Assembly (NCBI RefSeq): GCF_009909235.1
Contig: NZ_JAAAPO010000001.1
Location: 372,001-436,000 of the forward strand
Direction of reading: 5' to 3'
Length of the DNA stretch: 64,000 bases
Origin: Novosphingobium ovatum
Lineage (GTDB): Bacteria > Pseudomonadota > Alphaproteobacteria > Sphingomonadales > Sphingomonadaceae
Under the pieces are notes generated by a model. It did not search any database, was not told where the DNA came from, and saw only the letters and a program-made list of their open reading frames with translations. The stretch's first letter is position 1. The number at the start of each line of letters is the position of its first letter. The translations under genes were made by a program, and so were the position numbers. This document shows positions 50,356 to 59,627 of the stretch, in pieces.

Positions 50356-50544
50356 TCAGTGGTGCAGCACCTGCCACCCCATGAACCCGGCCACCACCAC
50401 CGCCAGCGCCAGAAAACCGGCGTAAAGCAAGGGATCAGCCCGGCGCGCGTCCTGCGCCCCGCCATCGCGCCAGGCGAGCAACAGGCCCCGCGCCGCCGCC
50501 AATGTCAGCGCCAGCGAAAAGATCGGCAGGATCCAGCGTTCCAT
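50356..50544 (-). CDS. Small membrane protein (62 aa)
   Basis: A 62-residue hypothetical protein with two hydrophobic segments, ILPIFSLALTLAAARGLLLAW and LLYAGFLALAVVVAGFMGW, joined by a charged loop (RDGGAQDARRADP). It is probably an inner-membrane hairpin protein. It lies 12 nt after greB on the same strand and is likely cotranscribed. No family is recognised. Confidence 0.6.
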   Translation of the reverse strand: MERWILPIFSLALTLAAARGLLLAWRDGGAQDARRADPLLYAGFLALAVVVAGFMGWQVLHH

Positions 50545-50556
50545 CGTCCAATGTCC

Positions 50557-51069
50557 CTATGGCGCGGTGCTGGCGGGGGGATAGGTGATGCTCATGACCT
50601 CCCATTCCTTTTCCCCCGAAGGCAGATGGACGCGGCGCAAATCGCCCACCCGCGCGCCCCGCAAAGCCCGCGCAATCGGCGCCGACCAGCCGATCAGCCC
50701 CTTACTGGCGTCCTGCTCGTCATCGCCCACCAGCGTCAGATGCTTGCGGTTGTCGTCCTCGTCGGCGATTTCGACGCTGGCGCCAAACAGCACCCGGCTG
50801 TGGTCGCTTTGCCTTGCGGGATCAACCACCCGGCACGCCTTCATCCGCCGCGCCAGAAAAGCCAGCTCGCGGTCGATTTCCCGCATCCGCTTGCGGCCAT
50901 ACAGGTAATCGCCATTCTCGCTGCGGTCGCCATTGCCTGCGGCCCAACTGACGATCTCGACGATGGCGGGGCGTTCGGTGCCCAGCAGATGGTCATACCG
51001 CGCCCGCAACGCCGCCATGCCGGCAGGGGTGATCGGCGGGCCTTCGGCCTTGGAGGGGATCGCGCTCAT
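50557..51069 (-). CDS. greB: Transcription elongation factor GreB
   Basis: GreB rescues backtracked RNA polymerase by stimulating cleavage of the transcript. From ATG 51069 the protein has 170 residues. The coiled-coil N-terminal domain carries GNGDRSENGDYLYGRKRMREIDREL, whose acidic tip residues (D and E of DRSEN) are the catalytic pair. The C-terminal domain has GWSAPIARALRGARVGDLRRVHLP. GreB type is favoured over GreA by the YLYGRKRMREIDREL block. Confidence 0.92.
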   Translation of the reverse strand: MSAIPSKAEGPPITPAGMAALRARYDHLLGTERPAIVEIVSWAAGNGDRSENGDYLYGRKRMREIDRELAFLARRMKACRVVDPARQSDHSRVLFGASVEIADEDDNRKHLTLVGDDEQDASKGLIGWSAPIARALRGARVGDLRRVHLPSGEKEWEVMSITYPPASTAP

Positions 51070-51115
51070 CCCCGCGCCCTTGGCCCTGAACGCCGGGCGG
51101 GGCAAGTCCCCGCCA

Positions 51116-53476
51116 TCAGCCCGGCCCATCCTTGCCCAGATAGTGGCTGGCGGGATTGGGGCCGCGATACTTCGCCTTGTCGGGATACATCGCCTCATAG
51201 CTGACGACGTTCTCCAGCACGCGGGTGACATAGCCGCGCGTTTCGCTGATGGGGATACGCTCAATCCACTGCACCCAATCGGTACCGGGGGTGCGCGGGT
51301 CGCCAATCTTGCCCATCCAAGACCGTACATTGCCCGGACCGGCATTGTACGCCGCAATCGCCAGCGGCCAGCAGCCGTCATAAATCTTCATCAAACGGGC
51401 AAAGAACGCATCGCCCAGCAGCATGTTGTAGCGCGGATCGCTGGTCAGCATCCCGACCGAGAAATCCACCCCCAGCTTGCGCGCCTGATCGGCGGCGGTT
51501 GTGGGCATCAACTGCATCAAGCCCCGCGCGCCCGCGCGGCTGATGGCGTTCTGGGCGAACTGGCTTTCCTGACGGCTGATGGCGTGTACCACCGTCCAGT
51601 CGGCGCCATCGGGCGGCAAGATGGTGGGAAACGCCAGTTCGCGGAACGTCAACAGCCCGGCATTGCCCGCCGCCGATCCGGCAATCACCGCCAGATCTCG
51701 CCGCCCGATCTGCTGCGCCAGTTCGGCCAACAGGACAAAGTCCAGCTCGGTCTTGCCCTGGCTCGCGATCTCCTTGAAGAAACGGACGCTGGTCTGCCAC
51801 TCGGTATCGCGCGACACCTCCATCACCGCCTGCACGATGGGCCGCGCCATAAAGGCGGCGCGCTGGGCCGGGGTGGGGGCAACATGGGGCGGATCACGCA
51901 ACAGCGGCATTGGCCGCCCCAGCCGTTCCAGCGCCAATTGGCCATAGAACTGGTCGGCATATTGCGATGCTTCGGCAAAATAGCGGGTGGCAGCGTCCGC
52001 CCGGCCCGCCTGAGACATGGCGCGGCCCGCCCAATAGAACCCCTTGGCCCGCGTCTGGGGCGAGCGCGCCGCCGTGCCATAGCGATAGAACAAGGGTGCG
52101 GCGGCAACCGGATCGTTCAACTGCCACAACGCGGACGTGCCCCCCAGCCACATCAGCGTGGTGAAATCATCGCGCACGCCAAAGGCCATCGTGCTGATAT
52201 CGGCGTTGGGGGCGAACCCCTCGACCGCGTTGGCGGCGATGCGCGCGGCCAGCGAAGGTCCACCCGATTTGGCCGTCACCAGATGCAGCGTCACCCATTT
52301 GCGCGCGTCGCCCATGGTCGTTGCCAGCGGCGGGCGCGAGGCCAGCAGCATTGCCGCATCCGCCATCCGCCCGCGCCGGATCAGCGCCCGTGCCCGGTCA
52401 TAGACATAGCCCGCATCGCGCATGAACGCGGGATCGGCGGGCGGGGCGGCCAGCGGGTCCATCGCGCCGGGCGCGGGCAAAGGCTGTACGGTGGGGGTGG
52501 GGCCATCGTCATCGTCCTCGACCGAGGGCTGGGCGGCGGCGCGCGCGGCCTCTGCGGCGGCGACCTGCTCCATCGCGTCAGGGCCGACCATCGGCACATC
52601 GGGGCGCGGGGCCGGGGCGGCAGCGCCCAGCGCCTGCAACGCCAGACGCGCCGCGCCCAGACCGCGCAGCGGCGCCGAGGCACGGGCCAGCGCGCGCGTT
52701 GCCTGCGCGCTCGACGCGTCCCACAACAGCGCCTGCAACCGCGCATCGTGATCGTCCTGACTCATCCGGCTGCCCCAACGGGCCAGCATCGCGGCCTCGG
52801 ACCCATCGCTCATCACCCCGCCACGCCATGCCGCGCGGGCGACATCGCCCGCCTCGTGCCGGCCCATATCGGCCAGCGCCAAGGCATAGCGCGCCCGCGC
52901 CGGATTGGTCAGCGGCGGGAAGCGGTCAAAAAACGCCACCAGCCGCGCGGTGTCGACATTGGTCAGCGCCAGCGCCTTCTCGGCGGCGCGGCGCATCGCC
53001 TCCTCCCCGGGAAAGCCGGGATAGGTCATGACGAAACCGGCGTAGGCGTCAAAGCCCTGATTCTCGGTCCCGGCAAGTTGTTTCCAGCGCGCGATCGCCC
53101 CGGCCATCGCCCCACCCGGCGTCGCCAGATGAGCGGCCCGCGCCCGGTCCCACGCATCCATCGGCGGCGGCGGCGGAGGCGTTGGGGCGGCGGGAATCGG
53201 CTGCACCATCGGGCTGGGCACCAGATAGGGCGCCTGCGGGGCGGCCTGTCCGGCATAAGGCTGTCCGGTGTAAGGTTGGGGCGGATAAGGCTGGGCGGGA
53301 TAGGGCGCGGATTGGGCAAAGGCGGGTGCGAATCCGTTCAGCCCCAGCGCCAAAGCCGCCGTTGCAGCGGCCCATCGGCCACGGCCCAACCCCATCGCCG
53401 CCCCCTGCGAATCGCGGCGCGCAGGCACGGCCCCGACCATTGTAGAGGTACGTCGATCAATCATGGTGCTGGACAT
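51116..53476 (-). CDS. Soluble lytic transglycosylase
   Basis: A periplasmic murein transglycosylase of the Slt70 type. From ATG 53476 it has 786 residues: a signal peptide (ATAALALGLNGFAPAFA), a Pro/Tyr-rich low-complexity segment with repeats of the form QPYxxQPY, a long superhelical domain, and the C-terminal catalytic domain. That domain shows the catalytic glutamate in ISRQESQFAQNAISRAGARGLMQLMP and then YNAGPGNV. ATGs at 53503 and 53464 are alternative starts. It is divergent from dapA, and greB follows on the same strand after 46 nt. Confidence 0.93.
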   Translation of the reverse strand: MSSTMIDRRTSTMVGAVPARRDSQGAAMGLGRGRWAAATAALALGLNGFAPAFAQSAPYPAQPYPPQPYTGQPYAGQAAPQAPYLVPSPMVQPIPAAPTPPPPPPMDAWDRARAAHLATPGGAMAGAIARWKQLAGTENQGFDAYAGFVMTYPGFPGEEAMRRAAEKALALTNVDTARLVAFFDRFPPLTNPARARYALALADMGRHEAGDVARAAWRGGVMSDGSEAAMLARWGSRMSQDDHDARLQALLWDASSAQATRALARASAPLRGLGAARLALQALGAAAPAPRPDVPMVGPDAMEQVAAAEAARAAAQPSVEDDDDGPTPTVQPLPAPGAMDPLAAPPADPAFMRDAGYVYDRARALIRRGRMADAAMLLASRPPLATTMGDARKWVTLHLVTAKSGGPSLAARIAANAVEGFAPNADISTMAFGVRDDFTTLMWLGGTSALWQLNDPVAAAPLFYRYGTAARSPQTRAKGFYWAGRAMSQAGRADAATRYFAEASQYADQFYGQLALERLGRPMPLLRDPPHVAPTPAQRAAFMARPIVQAVMEVSRDTEWQTSVRFFKEIASQGKTELDFVLLAELAQQIGRRDLAVIAGSAAGNAGLLTFRELAFPTILPPDGADWTVVHAISRQESQFAQNAISRAGARGLMQLMPTTAADQARKLGVDFSVGMLTSDPRYNMLLGDAFFARLMKIYDGCWPLAIAAYNAGPGNVRSWMGKIGDPRTPGTDWVQWIERIPISETRGYVTRVLENVVSYEAMYPDKAKYRGPNPASHYLGKDGPG

Positions 53477-53578
53477 AATGGCCGATGGCTCCTTATCAGG
53501 CATGCGTTGATGCGCCCATTCTGGCGGCGAAAAGTTGCGCCGTGTGCTATAGGTGGGCAAACCCTGAGGATAAAGTCC

Positions 53579-54460
53579 ATGTTTTCCGGTTCGATACCCG
53601 CTCTGGTGACACCTTTCCGCGACGGGGCGTTCGATGAGCCGACTTTCCGCCGCATGGTGGACTGGCAGATCGAGAACGGCTCGTCGGCGCTGGTGCCCTG
53701 TGGCACCACGGGTGAAAACTCCACTTTGTCGAACGCCGAACACCACCGCGTGATCGAGGTCTGCATCGAGCAGGCCGCCGGCCGCGTGCCGGTGATCGCC
53801 GGTTGCGGCAGCAATGATACGCAAAACGCGCTGCTGCACATGACTTTTTCCAAAAAGTGCGGGGCGGCCGCCGCGCTGGTCGTGGCGCCCTATTACAACC
53901 GCCCGTCACAGGCGGGGCTGCTGGCGCATTTCAGCTATCTGGCCGAGCACAGCGATCTGCCGATCATCCTGTACAACGTGCCCGCCCGCACCGTCACCGA
54001 TATCAAGCCCGAGACGGTGGTTGAACTGGCCAACCGATTCCCGCAACGCATCATCGGCATCAAGGACGCCAGCGGCGATCTGTCGCGCGTGACTGATCAC
54101 CGCATGGGGATCACCGGCGATTTCTGCCAATTGTCGGGCGATGATGAACTGGCGCTGCCCTATTCGGCGGCTGGCGGGGTGGGCTGCATCTCGGTCACGG
54201 CCAATGTCGCGCCGCGCCTGTGCGCCGATTTCCAGGCCGCCTGCGCCGCCGGCAATCTGGCCGAAGCGCGCCGGTTGAACGACCTGCTCTATCCGCTACA
54301 CTACGCCATGTTCGAGGACGCTTCGCCCGGGCCGGTCAAGTATGCGCTCAGCCGCGTGCATGCCGATTTCCGCGAGGAACTGCGCCTGCCGCTGGTGCCC
54401 TGCAATCAGGGCGCGCGCGATGCGGTGGATGCGGCGCTGGCCAATGCCGGGCTGATCTGA
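53579..54460 (+). CDS. dapA: 4-hydroxy-tetrahydrodipicolinate synthase
   Basis: DapA condenses pyruvate with aspartate semialdehyde at the entry to lysine and diaminopimelate synthesis. From ATG 53579 (TGAGGA upstream) it has 293 residues. Catalytic residues are visible: T43-T44 in CGTTGENSTL, Y132 in LYNVPART and the Schiff-base K162 in IGIKDASGD. It ends in a good terminator and is not followed by smpB, which is often its neighbour. Confidence 0.97.
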   Translation: MFSGSIPALVTPFRDGAFDEPTFRRMVDWQIENGSSALVPCGTTGENSTLSNAEHHRVIEVCIEQAAGRVPVIAGCGSNDTQNALLHMTFSKKCGAAAALVVAPYYNRPSQAGLLAHFSYLAEHSDLPIILYNVPARTVTDIKPETVVELANRFPQRIIGIKDASGDLSRVTDHRMGITGDFCQLSGDDELALPYSAAGGVGCISVTANVAPRLCADFQAACAAGNLAEARRLNDLLYPLHYAMFEDASPGPVKYALSRVHADFREELRLPLVPCNQGARDAVDAALANAGLI

Positions 54461-54484
54461 TCGGCGCCATCGGCTGGAACGGTG

Positions 54485-54522
54485 AAAAAAGGCAGGGCGG
54501 CGCGGGCTGTCCTGCCTTTTTT
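54485..54522 (+). terminator. Terminator after dapA
   Basis: A6, GGCAGG (54491-54496), a 14-nt loop, CCTGCC (54511-54516) and T6 (54517-54522) form a symmetric hairpin 24 nt after the dapA stop. Confidence 0.87.
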
Positions 54523-54624
54523 GCGGCGCGTCGACGGCTTACACGATTGTATAAATCATCCCATCTGTTACCATCCGCGCCAATGATGCCGCGATGACGC
54601 GCGGCGCAAACATGGAGTGGATGC

Positions 54625-55548
54625 ATGGCTACGATGGCGCCCGAGGCGGTGGTGTATGATTCGATCGAGGAAACCGCCCGGCAGACGCCCGCGCTGATCC
54701 GTTATCTGGCGCCGGGCGATTTCGTCACCCGCCGCTATGTCCGCGCCGGAGCCGAGATCAACACGGGCGAATACCGCGACTATGACTGCGTAATCCGCGA
54801 CGGCATGCCGTTCCGCGATCATTTCCAGTTCGACACCCATGGCTTTGTGCTGGGCAAGGGCGCGACCGCGGTGCAGGACTTCTGGAACAACGAGGAGGTC
54901 GCCGCGATCTATGACGCCGAGGCGGCGCAGATCATCAAGCGCCTGACCGGGGCCGACCGCGTTGCGCCGCAGGGCTGGATGCGCCGCACCAGCGCCGACC
55001 TGTCGGCCCGCGCCGCCGAACAGACGCAGGGCTATCAGCATTCGGGCGGCATCCAGCCCCCGGCCGGCGAGGCGCATGTCGATTACAACACCAAGACCGC
55101 CCACAAAGCCGCCGCGCGTATGCACGAGCAGCATTTCGGTACGCCCGATGGCTATGGCCGGTTCATCTGCGTTTCGCTGTGGCGCACGTTCAGCCCCGGC
55201 CCGCAGGATTGGCCGCTGGCCGTGTGTGACGGGCGCAGCGTGGGCGATGACGAGGGCAAGTCGAACACGCTGTTTGTCGTCGACCAGTTCCCGCAGGGCG
55301 AGGCGCTGACCGCCCCCGTGCCCGGCGAGGACGACATGATCGCCGCCTATATCTTCAATCACCGCCCCGAACACCGCTGGTGGTACTTTAGCAACATGGT
55401 TCAGGACGATGTTTTGCTGTTCAAGTTCCACGACAGCGACCACAGCAAGACCTGGCGTTGCCCGCATACCGCTTTTCATGACAACAGTCTGCCCGGCGCG
55501 CAGACGCGTTCAAGCATCGAATTGCGCGCGGTGGCATTTTTCGATTGA
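54625..55548 (+). CDS. CmcJ/NvfI-family non-haem iron oxygenase
   Basis: This protein resembles the CmcJ/NvfI family of Fe(II)/2-oxoglutarate-type oxygenases, known from cephamycin and fungal meroterpenoid pathways. The 307-residue protein has the probable iron ligands in HVDYN (H151, D153) and a later histidine in RCPHTAFHD (H281). SLWRTFSPGPQDWPLAVCDGRS and HRWWYFSNMVQDDVLLFKFHDSD are family-type blocks. The physiological substrate is unknown. A TetR-type regulator gene follows 300 nt downstream on the same strand, after a terminator. Confidence 0.82.
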   Translation: MATMAPEAVVYDSIEETARQTPALIRYLAPGDFVTRRYVRAGAEINTGEYRDYDCVIRDGMPFRDHFQFDTHGFVLGKGATAVQDFWNNEEVAAIYDAEAAQIIKRLTGADRVAPQGWMRRTSADLSARAAEQTQGYQHSGGIQPPAGEAHVDYNTKTAHKAAARMHEQHFGTPDGYGRFICVSLWRTFSPGPQDWPLAVCDGRSVGDDEGKSNTLFVVDQFPQGEALTAPVPGEDDMIAAYIFNHRPEHRWWYFSNMVQDDVLLFKFHDSDHSKTWRCPHTAFHDNSLPGAQTRSSIELRAVAFFD

Positions 55549-55582
55549 AGTGTTCCTGTCGAGTTCGATGGGCGGAAAATCC

Positions 55583-55616
55583 AAAGGGCGCATGATCACG
55601 GGTCATGCGTCTTTTT
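55583..55616 (+). terminator. Terminator after the CmcJ-type gene
   Basis: An 8-bp stem (55588-55595 with 55603-55610, GCGCATGA/TCATGCGT), extended by A-T and G-C pairs at its base, is followed by CTTTTT. It starts 35 nt after the stop and separates the oxygenase from the TetR gene. Confidence 0.8.
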
Positions 55617-55848
55617 GTTGCGGCGCGGCAGAATCAGTTGCACCGAGCGGGCGACTGTTGTTAGGGAATCGGACAGCATTGCGGGACATGACCGAAATCG
55701 GTCTGTGCGCGTTTGGGCCTGTCCGGACGAGCATTGCCGCAGGATTTCGGATTTTGTCTGATGGTTTGCGCGAAATACCGGCGAATAACCATTTGTTCAT
55801 CGCAAATCCACAGGGCAAATCGTAAAAAGCCTTGATTTCATGCGCTGA

Positions 55849-56466
55849 ATGCCATTCGCCGAGGGTATGGACGAGGCAAGGTTTCCGATAAGCGATCAGC
55901 GGCGTAACCGTAACTACGCCGAAACGCATCGCATTCTGATCGAAAAGGCGGTGATGGTGATCACCCGCGATGGGGTGGAGGCGCTGTCCGTGGCGGCTCT
56001 GGCCCGTGAGGCGGGGATGAATCGTTCCACCGTTTACTATCATTTCGACAGCCGCGAGGCGCTGTTGTCCTCGGTCAAGGGGTGGTCGCGAGACCAGTTG
56101 GCGCAGGGGTTTCATCAGGCGATCGAACGGCGGCAGAAATTGGACAATGTTGTCAATTTCGTCCTGTCCAATCCCGAAGTCATCAAATTGTGGATCGATG
56201 ATTTCATCGCACCGGGCGACATTCGCGACCGTTATCCCAATTGGGACAGCATGGTTGCGGGGATTTCGCGGGCGATGCAGGCGATCTTCCCTGACGCCGA
56301 GGCCGATGCCGAAGTGTGGTGCGTGATGCTGGTCGCCGCCGCCTTCATCGGACCGCGCGTGTTCAAGAATTCCGTCCGCCCCGAGGAGAGCGAGGCGCTG
56401 ATCGCGCAGCGCTTTGCCCGCGAACAGGCCCGCCTGCTGGCGCTCGATACGCTACGCAACAGCTAG
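55849..56466 (+). CDS. TetR/AcrR-family regulator
   Basis: A DNA-binding repressor-type protein of 205 residues. The N-terminal helix-turn-helix is clear: ILIEKAVMVITRDGVEALSVAALAREAGMNRSTVYYHFDSREALL. The C-terminal ligand domain is of unknown specificity. The ATG at 55849 has no good ribosome site; ATG 55867, with GAGGG very close, is an alternative. The gene lies alone between the oxygenase and a converging cyclase gene, so the oxygenase is the obvious candidate target, which is inference. Confidence 0.88.
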   Translation: MPFAEGMDEARFPISDQRRNRNYAETHRILIEKAVMVITRDGVEALSVAALAREAGMNRSTVYYHFDSREALLSSVKGWSRDQLAQGFHQAIERRQKLDNVVNFVLSNPEVIKLWIDDFIAPGDIRDRYPNWDSMVAGISRAMQAIFPDAEADAEVWCVMLVAAAFIGPRVFKNSVRPEESEALIAQRFAREQARLLALDTLRNS

Positions 56467-56479
56467 GTTGAAGCGCTGT

Positions 56480-58552
56480 TCAGCGCGGCGCGCCGGGGAT
56501 GGTGCGGCGTGGTTGCTGCATCTGCACTGGCGGCAGAGCGGGCTTGGCCGTGTCGTATTCCATGCGTGGCTTTTCACCTTCGCTGGCCGGATGGTCGCTA
56601 TCGACGATCTGGTCACGGCCATCGGCCTTGGCCTGATACAGGGCCGCGTCGGCCTTTTCATACAACGCCTGCCAATCGCTGATCCGTGCCGCCGTGCCGG
56701 TCGCCATGCCCAGCGACGCGGTGATCCGCAGGCCCTCGGGCAAGGCCATCTCGCGCACCGCCGCCAGCAGCGCTTCGGCCAGTTCGGGCGTCACCTGACT
56801 GGTCAGCCCCAGCACCGCGAACTCCTCGCCCCCCAGACGTGAGACCAGCCCGCGATGGCTGCCGTGGCGTTGCAGCACCTCGGCCAGACGGCGCAGCACT
56901 TCATCGCCCAGATTGTGACCGTGTTCATCATTGACCGATTTGAAATGGTCGATGTCCAGCAGCAACAGGCGCAGCCGCGGCCCGGCTCCCGGTACGCCCA
57001 GCAAGGCCCGCTGACGGTCCTCGGCACGACGCCCCCAGCGGCGGCCCGGCACGCTGGCGGGATCATCGGCGGCTTCTGGCCCGGCCAGCAGCGTGCGTTC
57101 CAGCAGCGCGCGGCGGTTCAACAGCCCGGTCAACGGGTCGATATCGGCCAGAATGCGGGCCGATTGCTCCTGCGCGCGGGCGGCGTCGCGTTCCTGCACG
57201 ATGGTCTTGATGCGGATCGCCATGGCCAGCGCGCTCAACAAGGCCTGTGCGGTCATCGCCAGCATGGTCAGATGCTCGAACAGCACGCTCAGGTCGAGCA
57301 GGTGCAGCGAATGCAGGATATGCGCCAGGCTGATCGCCGCCGGCACGGCCCAACTGAGCAGCAGAAAACGCGCGCTGTCGTGATTGCGGCGCATGCCGTC
57401 GATCAACAGCGCGCTGACCACCACCGGCAAAGGGGCAAAGGCATAGGTGAACAACCGGTCGGCCAGCGGCAGCAGATGCGGCGGCACGACCAGAATCATC
57501 ACCGCCACCGCCCACAACAGGCGATGTGTCGCCACGCCAGCCAGACGGACATGGCGGCCCAGCCGGTTCCCGTCCAGAAAGTCCTGAAAGAATTGCAGCG
57601 CCAGCGCCGCCGTGACGGCAATCGCGGCGTAGTTGAAGCGCAGCCTGTGGTCCATGTCACTGTCGGGCCACAGCAGCGACCAAGCCCCCGAATGCGCCCA
57701 GCCATAGGCCATCATGGCCACGGTCATCAGGCAATAGGTCAACTGAAAGCGCTCGCGCACGGGGAGCCAGATCGTCAGGTTATAGATCAGCAGCGCGAAG
57801 CAAATCCCCGCATAGGCGCCATAAATCGCCATCTCCAGCAATTCGCCATGGTCGATCGCGGTGTCGCTCATCAACAGGGGCTGGCTGATCGGGCCGTTGC
57901 TGTTGATCGCCCCCTCGACGCGCAGCAACACGGCGCGCACCGGCTGATCGGGCGCATCGCCCAGCATGGCCAGCATTCCCAGACGCAGGCTGATATGGCC
58001 GCCGATCCGGCTAAGGCCCGAGAGGTGGTGATTGTCCAGCGACACCGCCACCATCCGCCCATCGGCCAACAGCGCGTAGAGTTGCGCGTTCCGTTGCCAG
58101 TCGGGCAGGAAACGCAGATGCATCCCGCCCGCGTCCTGGGTGCGGGACTGATCGCCCAGCGTTCCCGACAGGTCCAGACGCACCCAATAGTCCCCCGGCC
58201 CGAACTGGTGACTGCTTTGGGTGCAGGTCATCGCGCCCCGGCCTTGCAGCAGGGGCAGCGGGTCATCACCCGTCCGCGCGCGCGCCACGCACGGCATCAG
58301 GGCGATGGTCTGACGGGCAAAGGCGGAAGGGGCGCTGTTTGCGCCTGCCACCCAATTCGCTGTCTGGGCATCGCTGCGCTGGGTGGCCTGCATCATCGGC
58401 AATTGCCACAGCATCAACAGCGTGGCGATCAACGCCACGACCCAGCCGCCGCGTCCAGCCTGCGCAGGCCGCGAAGGCGCGGGCCCGGTCAGGCCTGGCG
58501 CGCCCAGGAATCGGGACAAGGGCGACAGAAATAGGGCTGTTCGCTCGAACAT
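56480..58552 (-). CDS. 7TM-type diguanylate cyclase
   Basis: A membrane-bound diguanylate cyclase with an extracellular sensory region. From ATG 58552 it has 690 residues: an N-terminal membrane segment (GGWVVALIATLLMLWQLP), a periplasmic beta-rich domain of the 7TMR-DISM type, seven membrane helices between about 230 and 430, and a C-terminal GGDEF domain with the active motif GGEEF near residues 573-577. The preceding DPLTGLLNRRALL is typical. It should make c-di-GMP in response to an external signal. It converges with the TetR gene. Confidence 0.9.
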   Translation of the reverse strand: MFERTALFLSPLSRFLGAPGLTGPAPSRPAQAGRGGWVVALIATLLMLWQLPMMQATQRSDAQTANWVAGANSAPSAFARQTIALMPCVARARTGDDPLPLLQGRGAMTCTQSSHQFGPGDYWVRLDLSGTLGDQSRTQDAGGMHLRFLPDWQRNAQLYALLADGRMVAVSLDNHHLSGLSRIGGHISLRLGMLAMLGDAPDQPVRAVLLRVEGAINSNGPISQPLLMSDTAIDHGELLEMAIYGAYAGICFALLIYNLTIWLPVRERFQLTYCLMTVAMMAYGWAHSGAWSLLWPDSDMDHRLRFNYAAIAVTAALALQFFQDFLDGNRLGRHVRLAGVATHRLLWAVAVMILVVPPHLLPLADRLFTYAFAPLPVVVSALLIDGMRRNHDSARFLLLSWAVPAAISLAHILHSLHLLDLSVLFEHLTMLAMTAQALLSALAMAIRIKTIVQERDAARAQEQSARILADIDPLTGLLNRRALLERTLLAGPEAADDPASVPGRRWGRRAEDRQRALLGVPGAGPRLRLLLLDIDHFKSVNDEHGHNLGDEVLRRLAEVLQRHGSHRGLVSRLGGEEFAVLGLTSQVTPELAEALLAAVREMALPEGLRITASLGMATGTAARISDWQALYEKADAALYQAKADGRDQIVDSDHPASEGEKPRMEYDTAKPALPPVQMQQPRRTIPGAPR

Positions 58553-58720
58553 GGTCCCTGGAGTAAACGGTAATGGCTAATATTTGCTGTATGGTTGCAC
58601 GCGAATTACGCAATTTTGCTTGTATATGCCGCATTTGCCCCACCATGGGGTACCCGCGCGCCGCGCCGGGGCCGATGGCGGCCGCTTGCAGATCGAATGC
58701 CTTTTGCCTCTCCCTTTCAC

Positions 58721-58749
58721 TTGGCGTTCAGCTTGGGGCTGGCTATAGG
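58721..58749 (+). promoter_or_regulatory. Promoter of bamD
   Basis: TTGGCG (58721-58726), a 17-bp spacer and TATAGG (58744-58749) lie just before bamD. The -10 ends 7 nt before the ATG at 58757, so transcription should begin at or very near the start codon. A leaderless or near-leaderless mRNA is implied. Confidence 0.55.
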
Positions 58750-58756
58750 CAAGTCC

Positions 58757-59566
58757 ATGGCCGACACTTCGCACCGCAACTCGCCGCTTCGCGTCCTCCT
58801 CCTTGCCACCGCCGCTGGCGCCATGGCGCTGACCGCGGGCTGCGCGGGCCGTGGAGGCAAGCCCAAGGACACCGCTTACGTCGCGCGCGACGTCGAGTCG
58901 CTCTACCTTGCGGCCAAGACCTCGCTGGACAAGGGCGACCACAAGGTGGCCGCCGCCCTGTTCGACGAGGTTGAGCGTCAGCACCCCTATAGCCCGTGGG
59001 CCCGCCGCGCCCAGCTGATGAGCGCCTTTTCCTATTATGCGTCCAAGGATTACGCCAAGGCCGTGCAGTCGGCGCAGCGTTTCCTGTCGATCCATCCGGG
59101 CAACAAGGACGCGGCCTATGCCTATTACCTGATCGGGCTGAGCTATTACGAGCAGATCAACGACGTCAGCCGCGACCAGAAGGTGACGCAGCAGGCCCTG
59201 ACCGCGCTGACCGATGTCGCCCGCCGCTATCCCGACACGCGCTATGCCGTGGACGCGCGGTTGAAGATCGATCTGGTGAACGACCATCTGGCCGGCAAGG
59301 AAATGGACATCGGCCGTTTCTATGAGCGTTCGGGCCGCTGGCTGGCCGCCGGCATCCGCTTCCGCAATGTGGTGGAAAAGTATCAGACCACCAGCCACAC
59401 CGCCGAGGCGCTGTTCCGTCTGGTGGAAACGAACCTGTCGCTGGGCATCCCCGAAGAAGCGCAGAAATACGCCGCCGTTCTGGGCAAGAACTATCCCGGC
59501 AGCGAGTGGTATCAGAAGGCTTATGGCCTGATGCAGCGCCACGCGCCGAACACGCGGGCGATCTGA
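58757..59566 (+). CDS. bamD: Outer membrane assembly lipoprotein BamD
   Basis: BamD is the essential lipoprotein of the BAM complex that inserts beta-barrel proteins into the outer membrane. From ATG 58757 it has 269 residues with a lipobox LTAGC (C29). Tetratricopeptide-like repeats follow: SLDKGDHKVAAALFDEVERQHPYSPWARRAQLM, then YAKAVQSAQRFLSIHPGN and later repeats. Two genes intervene before recN and ligA; bamD-recN-ligA order is common in sphingomonads. Confidence 0.95.
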   Translation: MADTSHRNSPLRVLLLATAAGAMALTAGCAGRGGKPKDTAYVARDVESLYLAAKTSLDKGDHKVAAALFDEVERQHPYSPWARRAQLMSAFSYYASKDYAKAVQSAQRFLSIHPGNKDAAYAYYLIGLSYYEQINDVSRDQKVTQQALTALTDVARRYPDTRYAVDARLKIDLVNDHLAGKEMDIGRFYERSGRWLAAGIRFRNVVEKYQTTSHTAEALFRLVETNLSLGIPEEAQKYAAVLGKNYPGSEWYQKAYGLMQRHAPNTRAI

Positions 59567-59587
59567 ACCACCACGGTTTGGTGATGC

Positions 59588-59627
59588 GATACAGGGCCTT
59601 GCGGGAACCCCCGCGAGGCCCTGTATC
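59588..59627 (+). other. 18-bp hairpin after bamD
   Basis: GATACAGGGCCT-T-GCGGG (59588-59605) pairs along all 18 positions with 59610-59627 (one T-G pair) around a 4-nt loop (AACC). It starts 21 nt after the bamD stop. No T tract follows, so termination is not certain. Its length and stability set it apart from ordinary spacers and suggest 3'-end protection or Rho-linked ending. Confidence 0.5.

Noticed and set aside
50933..53578. Open frame upstream of and in phase with dapA, antisense to greB and the transglycosylase.
   Set aside because: dapA homology starts exactly at MFSGSIPALV, and the upstream part is opposite well-supported genes.
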